22,063 bases of DNA, from IMG/VR virus record IMGVR_UViG_3300033182_000196, positions 1 through 22,063 of that record. One strand, given 5' to 3'. The notes under the pieces are model-generated. The model was not told the origin of the DNA. It was given only the letters and a program-made list of their open reading frames with translations, and ran no database searches. The position numbers and the translations under genes were made by a program. The stretch is from a virus. Numbering within the stretch: position 1 is the first letter of the stretch; each line of letters opens with the position of its first letter. Shown in pieces: positions 5,903-11,032 of this stretch.

Positions 5903-6066
5903 GGTTGATACTCATCGTCGTTAAGATAACGAATCACCGCTAATACTCTTTCATTTGGATAAAGGTGCTTGATGTAATCTTCTGCATCCTCGTAATCAAT
6001 AGCATCAGTCACATCATGATAACGAGTGCAGTGAAATTGTTCGTCCCAGGTCTCTACAGAATACAT
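5896..6066 (-). CDS. Small acidic hypothetical protein (56 aa)
   Basis: A 56-residue acidic frame (MYSVETWDEQFHC...). Likely two strands flank a helix: YSVETW, then DYEDAEDYIKHLYP, then ERVLAVIRYLND. The ATG overlaps the stop of the upstream 125-residue gene in TAATG, and its TAG lies within the start of the next gene. I recognise no family. Confidence 0.6.
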   Translation of the reverse strand: MYSVETWDEQFHCTRYHDVTDAIDYEDAEDYIKHLYPNERVLAVIRYLNDDEYQPC

Positions 6067-6443
6067 TATTTCTCACCAAGACTGAAATTGCTGCTGATAC
6101 CACTTTCAGGATGACACCATGGTTCTTCACACTTAGACAGTGCTTCTTTCAATGCATCAAACACACTCTCTTTGAAAGAATGACGGGGAATGAATACCTC
6201 ATCTACATCATCTTTGTGGTGAGGATATTTCTCTTTGAACGCAGAGTCAACAGCGTATGACATTGCAGTAGCAATATCTTCAATCACTTCTAGATGCTTA
6301 GCAGAAAGACCGTTCCATGAAGTATTAGGAAAGAATCGACCTTTCACTATTGCCATTAACTCAGCGTGGTGATTAAAACGCTCCTCAAACAAATTGAGGT
6401 AGTCCTCTCTTTCGAGTTCATTCTCAAAGAAGGGAATTGACAT
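6066..6443 (-). CDS. Hypothetical protein (125 aa)
   Basis: A 125-residue acidic, probably all-helical protein (MSIPFFENELEREDYLNLFEERFNHH...). Histidine- and tryptophan-bearing segments (KYPHHKDDVDEVF, EEPWCHPESG) are present but form no metal or catalytic motif I recognise. It overlaps the end of the 128-residue gene by 20 nt and leads directly into the 56-residue gene (TAATG). Function unknown. Confidence 0.68.
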   Translation of the reverse strand: MSIPFFENELEREDYLNLFEERFNHHAELMAIVKGRFFPNTSWNGLSAKHLEVIEDIATAMSYAVDSAFKEKYPHHKDDVDEVFIPRHSFKESVFDALKEALSKCEEPWCHPESGISSNFSLGEK

Positions 6444-6810
6444 CGGTTTCTAGCGATTTAACTTTTTGAATTATACCACCGTCAAAGAATAATATCAAGC
6501 GAGGAAATGGTGCATAGTATGCATCCCACATTGCTGGATAGATCTCAACTGTCTTGAATAATTGTGTGATTGGTCTAACCTTACCATGGGTGCCATTAGG
6601 AACAGTTCTAAACAAGTTCCATGGACTATTTTTCTCCTCTTCAGGCACATCTACGAAATCGTGTGTGCCCGAGTAGTCAACCTCAAAGAGTTGACCAGCA
6701 GGACTAATCCAATACTCACACATACAACATTCAAGATCTTTCGTCTGTAGATCCTTTCTAAATCCAGGACCTAGATCATATGATGATCTTACAGTGTCAT
6801 ACATGCCCAT
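6424..6810 (-). CDS. Conserved phage protein of the MGMYD type (128 aa)
   Basis: A 128-residue protein with the MGMYDTV start shared by a group of phage proteins of unknown function that often carry a small cysteine-bearing (zinc-ribbon-like) N-terminal part. Here cysteines lie at 28, 29 and 31 (ECCMCEYW), followed by GQLFEVDYSGTHDF. The four-cysteine set of a full ribbon is not complete, so zinc binding is doubtful. The C-terminal half contains beta-type segments (TVEIYP, FPRLILFFDGGII). It begins 1 nt after the stop of the putative nuclease and overlaps the next gene by 20 nt. Confidence 0.65.
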   Translation of the reverse strand: MGMYDTVRSSYDLGPGFRKDLQTKDLECCMCEYWISPAGQLFEVDYSGTHDFVDVPEEEKNSPWNLFRTVPNGTHGKVRPITQLFKTVEIYPAMWDAYYAPFPRLILFFDGGIIQKVKSLETDVNSLL

Positions 6811-6811
6811 G

Positions 6812-7516
6812 TTACTGATAAATGTGAAACATCATTCCATGATAACCAGAATTATACTTTTTGCCAGATCCTTTCATCTGAAGGTGAAACAATTTGTCAC
6901 CTTTGAAAGTACGAAACTCTAGGGTTGTCTTATTTAGTTTCCACTCACCAGTTTGAGTCAGTTTGTCAAGATCTGCAATAGGAATGAACTTGATATTATT
7001 GCTCTTCTTATTACGCCAGATCATCGTAGAGACAGGATAACCATCATCCAAACCTTTACGGACAATAACATCAAAGATCGCCATCTTATTGGCGTTCATA
7101 AACCCCAGGAAGGCGTCTTTAATGTGCTGAGGGATATGATCAGCGTAGACGCGATTCTGACGCTTCTCAGCGTCACTCAGGGCAATATCTGGGTGCTGTA
7201 GATGAACCAAAGACATACCAAGATTGTTAGGGATGCCAAAGAACATCCAAATAAAAGATTCACAATCAGTTCCCTTAAGACAGAAATACTCGATGAACTT
7301 ACGGGAAGAGAGTAATGCAACCTGGGTGTGATTCTTGCTGACATTCTTGACAGAATAGGCAACACCTGAATCGTTGTCATAAACATCAACCTTAGTAGCA
7401 GGACGACCGTCAGTTACATGATCTCCACCGAACAATTCATTCAAATAAGCAGGCAAATCACGCTCATATTCGTGACCCTGTGCCTTTGCTAGTCGTCCTG
7501 CCTCTGTAGCGTTCAT
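6812..7516 (-). CDS. Putative PD-(D/E)XK-type nuclease
   Basis: A 234-residue protein whose N-terminal third has a restriction-endonuclease-fold layout. A helix with an acidic residue (AQGHEYERDLPAYL, E16 and E18) is followed by a strand ending TKVDVYD (42-48, D44), a short turn, and a strand YSVKNVS (54-60, K57), then a helix with QVALLSSRKF. In PD-(D/E)XK enzymes the Asp and Lys hold a metal ion, and an acid usually precedes the Lys by two. Here that position is Ser55, so the acid may come from the helix (E16/E18), as in known migrated variants, or the enzyme may be inactive. The C-terminal part is beta-rich (NNIKFIPIADLDKL, KTTLEFRTFKGDKLFHLQM). It has a TATAAT in front and could degrade host or competitor DNA; this is inference. 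Confidence 0.5.
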   Translation of the reverse strand: MNATEAGRLAKAQGHEYERDLPAYLNELFGGDHVTDGRPATKVDVYDNDSGVAYSVKNVSKNHTQVALLSSRKFIEYFCLKGTDCESFIWMFFGIPNNLGMSLVHLQHPDIALSDAEKRQNRVYADHIPQHIKDAFLGFMNANKMAIFDVIVRKGLDDGYPVSTMIWRNKKSNNIKFIPIADLDKLTQTGEWKLNKTTLEFRTFKGDKLFHLQMKGSGKKYNSGYHGMMFHIYQ

Positions 7517-7537
7517 GGGTGTCCCGTTGTTTCTCTT

Positions 7538-7566
7538 ATTATAGCAACATCGCTAGGGTGTGGTCA
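7538..7566 (-). promoter_or_regulatory. Promoter D candidate: GTGACC-18-TATAAT
   Basis: Minus-strand TATAAT (7543-7538) followed by AAGAG, the same 11 bases (TATAATAAGAG) as at promoter C. A GTGACC lies 18 nt upstream, a partial match to the -35 consensus. It sits 21 nt before the ATG of the putative nuclease, at the end of the halogenase gene. The 27-nt box of promoters A to C is not at the right place here. Confidence 0.45.
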
Positions 7567-8964
7567 CTTCTTGCGCCGCTTCCTCAACTGTCCACCCATG
7601 ATTGGATCTAGTCTAATCTCACCAAACTTCTCAGGAGGATCAATTAGTGGAGACATGAGAGGAAACTTATCCGCATAAGGTGCGCCCAGTCCATATGCTG
7701 CTTGAATGAAACTTTGATATGCTCCTAACATTTTGTAGGGTTCATCTGAGTTGGGAGACATTCTCTGACGCAGGAAATATTCATCCTCTGCTTGTCTCCT
7801 AAAGTAATCAAGTCTGATATTCTCGTGGCGAGGAATCTGTGCCAGTTTCTCATATACTTCAGCACGATTGAGAGAGTGTATCTCATGATTCTCTAAGAAA
7901 GCACATGCGTTAGTTCTAGTCTGCTCCCAGAACTTCGACTTGTACTTAGAACCAAACTGCATGTAATATGACATGACAGTAGCAGTATCAACCTGACTAT
8001 CTTCCCATCTCTCTTCTACTTCAAGTCTGTGGAAGTTAGATTGCTGTCTATCAGGATCATAGAACAAATACTCTCCGAGAGCATTAGCAATATCAGACTC
8101 AGTGTAACTATTGAAACCAGTAAAATCGTCGTTGATGCCTAATGCGCGACCACATCTTGCATACTTATTATTCTTGTGAATAGCATACTCAGATACTTTA
8201 TGATCTGATCCATTCTTTCTGTAAGAACAATGCTTCTTGACTTCGCAATGTGCATTGAAATCTTCTATTGCTTCTTCCTCAGTTGTGATGTCACTATCAT
8301 ATGAATAGATCCAAGTTTGTGCATCTTGTGTGGGAATACCAGTCAAATATCCATGCTCACATGCTACATGAACTGTGTAATCCCATTCACCAGGCAACTT
8401 ACGATTGACTGTAAGTTTAGTGTCTGTAGGATTAAAGTATGCGTCCTTATATGCTTTCTTATCCCACAATGCACCTTTCACACAATCGATAACAAAATTA
8501 TATGGTTCACCATCAAGATATGCATAATCATCATCAAATCTAATCTCTTTGACTCTCTTGTCAACTAGTTTAAGTTTGTAGTGTTGCTTAGTTACATTCT
8601 CCCAGAAAAAGTCAACAAACTTACCTTCATCAAAGTGCAATCCCATCTCTGTAGGATCAAACAAGGTAAAGAAGTTCTTGTCTCTGCGATTGCCGAGACC
8701 AACAAACTTCATGCCAAGTTTTTGTACTGCATCAAATCTTTGATAATAGTCGATTGCACTAATTGTGGTGTTTTGAGCAACAGAAGTAACCCAAATTGGA
8801 TTTGTTTGCACCCCAAAATTGGGAACTTGATGAGTGCAATCCCGTATCCATGTAATTTCGTCATCTTGATATACACTATCCTGAAGATCTCTATGACTGA
8901 TGAGTTGAACCAGAGTGATCACTGCATCTGCACCAGCACCAATAATAGCAATTTTTCTACTCAT
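7564..8964 (-). CDS. FAD-dependent (tryptophan) halogenase-like protein
   Basis: A 466-residue flavoprotein with an N-terminal FAD fold (KIAIIGAGADAVITLV, 4-19) and a VIDCVKG segment (158-164). KFVGLG (86-91) aligns with the region holding the catalytic lysine of PrnA/RebH, suggesting K86. The stretch GYLTGIPTQDAQTWIYSYDSDI (205-226) corresponds to the WxWxIP region that sets flavin halogenases apart from monooxygenases, but the first two Trp are replaced (Y-L-T-G-I-P). Known enzymes use reduced FAD, chloride or bromide and oxygen to halogenate tryptophan. Here the replaced Trp residues and the shorter length (family about 500-540) leave substrate and activity open. The basic tail (RKRRKK) is unusual. 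A late-type promoter lies 29 nt upstream, so it is probably a late gene; halogenase-like genes are known from cyanomyoviruses. Confidence 0.72.
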   Translation of the reverse strand: MSRKIAIIGAGADAVITLVQLISHRDLQDSVYQDDEITWIRDCTHQVPNFGVQTNPIWVTSVAQNTTISAIDYYQRFDAVQKLGMKFVGLGNRRDKNFFTLFDPTEMGLHFDEGKFVDFFWENVTKQHYKLKLVDKRVKEIRFDDDYAYLDGEPYNFVIDCVKGALWDKKAYKDAYFNPTDTKLTVNRKLPGEWDYTVHVACEHGYLTGIPTQDAQTWIYSYDSDITTEEEAIEDFNAHCEVKKHCSYRKNGSDHKVSEYAIHKNNKYARCGRALGINDDFTGFNSYTESDIANALGEYLFYDPDRQQSNFHRLEVEERWEDSQVDTATVMSYYMQFGSKYKSKFWEQTRTNACAFLENHEIHSLNRAEVYEKLAQIPRHENIRLDYFRRQAEDEYFLRQRMSPNSDEPYKMLGAYQSFIQAAYGLGAPYADKFPLMSPLIDPPEKFGEIRLDPIMGGQLRKRRKK

Positions 8965-8992
8965 CAGTCTTAAAAAATCTTCTTATTCGTCG

Positions 8993-9000
8993 TTATTTAG
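8993..9000 (-). promoter_or_regulatory. Late promoter before halogenase
   Basis: Minus-strand CTAAATAA overlapping the TAA stop of the 50-residue gene. The AAATA core ends 29 nt before the halogenase ATG at 8964, as at 15496 and 1349. It fits the T4-type late box used with a phage late sigma factor (known for T4-like phages). Confidence 0.6.
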
Positions 9001-9149
9001 TTCAAGACAGGTAAAATATCATAGTTTTCAATTCCTTGCTTTTTGAGTTCTCCAATCCACCAGAGAACATCCTCTTGATTGTAAAAGACTGCTTTCTGAA
9101 AGGATGAATAACCTTTCTTGGGACGCTTCCACTCAACTGCAAATTTCAT
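8997..9149 (-). CDS. Small hypothetical protein (50 aa)
   Basis: A 50-residue frame beginning MKFAVEWKRPKKGYSSF, then KAVFYNQEDVLWWIGELKKQGIENYDILPVLN. The open frame extends further upstream to 9251, but that part overlaps the ligase-like gene in another frame and looks unnatural, so I use the ATG at 9149. A strand-then-helix layout with a Trp pair (LWWIGELKKQGIENYDILPV) is typical of small phage proteins; no family is recognised. The stop codon is shared with the halogenase late promoter. Confidence 0.6.
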   Translation of the reverse strand: MKFAVEWKRPKKGYSSFQKAVFYNQEDVLWWIGELKKQGIENYDILPVLN

Positions 9150-9189
9150 ACTCAAAGCTATACTTGTGGTGATCTTTGACAAAGATAGT

Positions 9190-10368
9190 CTACTTGGAAT
9201 CCCAGGTCTTGTCAACCGTGATGTTAGCAAGACGAAACTCATCGTCAACAAACTTCATCATGGAGCGATCATTGTGAACGACATAACCTTCAGGAGAGGT
9301 AGGATTGCGACCGATAAAGGTTTGGATGCTACCAACTTTGTTGAGTTGAGTAATAACCATCTTCTTAGCAGTACGAATGGAGATATAAGCAGCGATCAGG
9401 AAGTACAACTCGCGCTGATAACGAGAGATGAACATGAGACCGTTGACTTTCATGTCATCATACTTATTCTGTGCAGCAAGAGTTTTCTTCTTTGCTTTCT
9501 CTGCATCAAGAGTCTGCCTGTAGAATACAGCAAACTCAGCGATGATCTTCTTGGTGTCAAGAACACCACGACCAGAACGAATACGCTGATTAAAGAAACG
9601 CTTGAGCAGCAGATTCATCATGAAGGTGGATTGTCCCTCAGTTTGAATAGCATCAAGGAACTTAGAACATTGCTTCAGCGCACCATTTGCTTTGTTGATA
9701 TGTGTGTTGAAGAGGAACACATCACCTGCATCAAATAGAGCAACACCAGAGGTATCAGTAAAATTCGCACTGGCAACAAAAACATCTTGAGTAGAAAAAT
9801 ACTTAGGTGCTTTCTTCTGCGGTACAACTTGTGCAGTCTGTAGAGTATCGCCCTTGTAAATCGTATGAAATACGATGCCAACCTTGGCGAGATGCACCGA
9901 ATTACCTTCTCTGGAATTACGATCAACAGCGTAAGTAATAGTATTAGGAGTAAAGCAAATAACTCGCTTTCCACCGACAACGCCGCTTCTCTTATCTTCT
10001 TTAGTGAAGAGTAAGTCACCTTGAACAATCCCTGAAATGTTGAGTTGTGGAAGATATTCCAAGCAATCCTTCAGTTTGTTAGCAAGTTGACCAGTGTAGA
10101 AACGATCTACATCGGTGTCATCAAAACAGATCTTAGGATTGACCTTATTGAACACAGATTTGGTGCCAACAAAGAAACGACCGCTGATAGGTTCGGTGCC
10201 ACAAATAATGGCAGGAGCACCATCCCACTTTGTAGTGATGCTCAGGTCGCTATCTTTGCCAGACAACATATCGCTGAACTGACTCAGGAAGTTGATAACA
10301 TTGAACCCGCCAGCGGTGCCGCTGTTGAGGATCTCGTCTTCCAGGTGTTCGAGGTGAGTGTTCTTCAT
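9190..10368 (-). CDS. Ligase-type nucleotidyltransferase-like protein
   Basis: A 392-residue protein in which the ordered motifs of covalent nucleotidyltransferases (DNA/RNA ligases, capping enzymes) can be read. Motif I is TKWDGAP (46-52) with K47 as the AMP-accepting lysine. GTKSVFNK (68-75) follows, then a motif III-like GIVQGDLLF (113-121) and a IIIa-like KVGIVFHTIYKG (162-173). Motif IV is SPEGYVVH (358-365) and motif V MMKFVDDEFR (370-379). An unusually long, mostly helical insert (about 175-350) separates IIIa from IV. It could seal or modify nucleic acid ends or adenylylate another substrate; cyanophage homologues are, to my knowledge, usually left unnamed. The ATG at 10368 is chosen because the protein begins naturally there. 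The frame continues 27 codons upstream through promoter C, which makes the extension unlikely. Confidence 0.55.
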   Translation of the reverse strand: MKNTHLEHLEDEILNSGTAGGFNVINFLSQFSDMLSGKDSDLSITTKWDGAPAIICGTEPISGRFFVGTKSVFNKVNPKICFDDTDVDRFYTGQLANKLKDCLEYLPQLNISGIVQGDLLFTKEDKRSGVVGGKRVICFTPNTITYAVDRNSREGNSVHLAKVGIVFHTIYKGDTLQTAQVVPQKKAPKYFSTQDVFVASANFTDTSGVALFDAGDVFLFNTHINKANGALKQCSKFLDAIQTEGQSTFMMNLLLKRFFNQRIRSGRGVLDTKKIIAEFAVFYRQTLDAEKAKKKTLAAQNKYDDMKVNGLMFISRYQRELYFLIAAYISIRTAKKMVITQLNKVGSIQTFIGRNPTSPEGYVVHNDRSMMKFVDDEFRLANITVDKTWDSK

Positions 10369-10374
10369 GCTCTT

Positions 10375-10420
10375 ATTATAGGGGCAGAGAGGGGGCAGAG
10401 TGGGGCAGAGTGGACAGTTC
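10375..10420 (-). promoter_or_regulatory. Promoter C: GTCCAC box + 27 nt + TATAAT
   Basis: On the minus strand GAACTGTCCACTC (10420-10408), 27 nt of CT-rich repeats, then TATAAT (10380-10375). It shares the 11 bases GAACTGTCCAC and the 27-nt spacing with promoter A. The hexamer is only 6 nt before the ATG, so transcription would begin at or very near the start codon, giving a leaderless mRNA. The distal palindrome seen at A and B is not present. Confidence 0.5.
10381..10411. repeat. Three tandem 10-11-bp repeats (GGGGCAGAG units)
   Basis: On the plus strand three head-to-tail copies: GGGGCAGAGAG, GGGGCAGAGT, GGGGCAGAGT. They fill exactly the spacer between the GTCCAC box and the TATAAT of promoter C. 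Gain or loss of one unit would move the box by about one helical turn. Confidence 0.75.
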
Positions 10421-10421
10421 C

Positions 10422-11024
10422 CTATCTGAACCCAGGACCGTTCGCCCACACCACCAGGGAGCGGCGAGTCCCACGGGTCACGGGTGTGACGCGATGCAAG
10501 ACATAACTAGGGAAAACTGTGACTAATCCTTTCGTTTTTGGTGCTGAAAATATAGATCCGTCGTTAAATTGAAGTTCTCCACCATCATATTCCGATGGGT
10601 CTGTTAGTTGAACTGCCATGCTCAACTTTCTAGGTGGAGAGTCTGTCATCATCATATTGTCCACATGCCAATTATAGCAAGAGTTATCACCATGATATAC
10701 AGTATATTGCAAGTCTTCATGGAATCCAAAGATGTCAAATCTCCAATGCATTCCATTCATACATCTCAGTATTCTTCCCAGTCTTTCATACAACCACTCC
10801 GTATCTTCTTCTAGTCCAATCCACGAAGTCTTTGACTTTCTAATATCTTCTACAACTGTTAATGTATCATCCGTAGATCCTACAGTTGATGACTGAGGAC
10901 CTAAAGATTCACCATATCGAATGATATTGTCACATTCTTCAGGAGTAAATCCATCCTCCCAAGTTTCAAAGAGAGTTTCTCCTACCCCAAAATTAGGGGA
11001 AGGGAGAAGTTGATACATTGCCAT
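10422..11024 (-). CDS. 2-oxoglutarate/Fe(II) oxygenase, prolyl-hydroxylase-like
   Basis: A 200-residue enzyme of the Fe(II)/2-oxoglutarate dioxygenase superfamily. The iron-binding triad is H120-x-D122 in YHGDNSCYNWHVD (110-122) and H177 in FPSYVLHRVTPV. R187 in GTRRSL is placed to bind 2-oxoglutarate, and the Y..G..Y..H.D pattern and final W.NGPGFR are typical of prolyl 4-hydroxylase/PiuC-like members. It would hydroxylate a substrate using oxygen and 2-oxoglutarate. Its gene begins 8 nt after the collagen-like fibre gene, whose Gly-X-Pro repeats are an obvious candidate substrate (inference). There is no Shine-Dalgarno site. The last 26 codons are far richer in GC than the rest, although they encode conserved residues. 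Confidence 0.82.
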   Translation of the reverse strand: MAMYQLLPSPNFGVGETLFETWEDGFTPEECDNIIRYGESLGPQSSTVGSTDDTLTVVEDIRKSKTSWIGLEEDTEWLYERLGRILRCMNGMHWRFDIFGFHEDLQYTVYHGDNSCYNWHVDNMMMTDSPPRKLSMAVQLTDPSEYDGGELQFNDGSIFSAPKTKGLVTVFPSYVLHRVTPVTRGTRRSLVVWANGPGFR

Positions 11025-11032
11025 GATATAAA

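Noticed and set aside
6926-6939. CTAAATAAG inside the putative nuclease gene as a late promoter
   Set aside because: Encodes Leu-Asn-Lys in frame, and the next start codon is more than 110 nt away, unlike the 29-32 nt spacing of the others.
7585-7597. AACTGTCCACCC on the plus strand, a further copy of the promoter box
   Set aside because: Opposite orientation, explained by the halogenase codons for GGQL, and no TATAAT-like hexamer 27 nt downstream. Similar CTGTCCACC strings at about 5149 and 14612 also come from codon use.
9150-9251. Upstream extension of the 50-residue protein
   Set aside because: Those 34 residues overlap the end of the ligase-like gene in another frame and have unnatural Ser/Leu/Arg composition.
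10369-10449. N-terminal extension of the ligase-like protein to 10449
   Set aside because: The extra 27 residues translate the promoter repeats (Cys/Pro/Leu-rich) and overlap the oxygenase stop; the natural start is MKNTHLEH at 10368.
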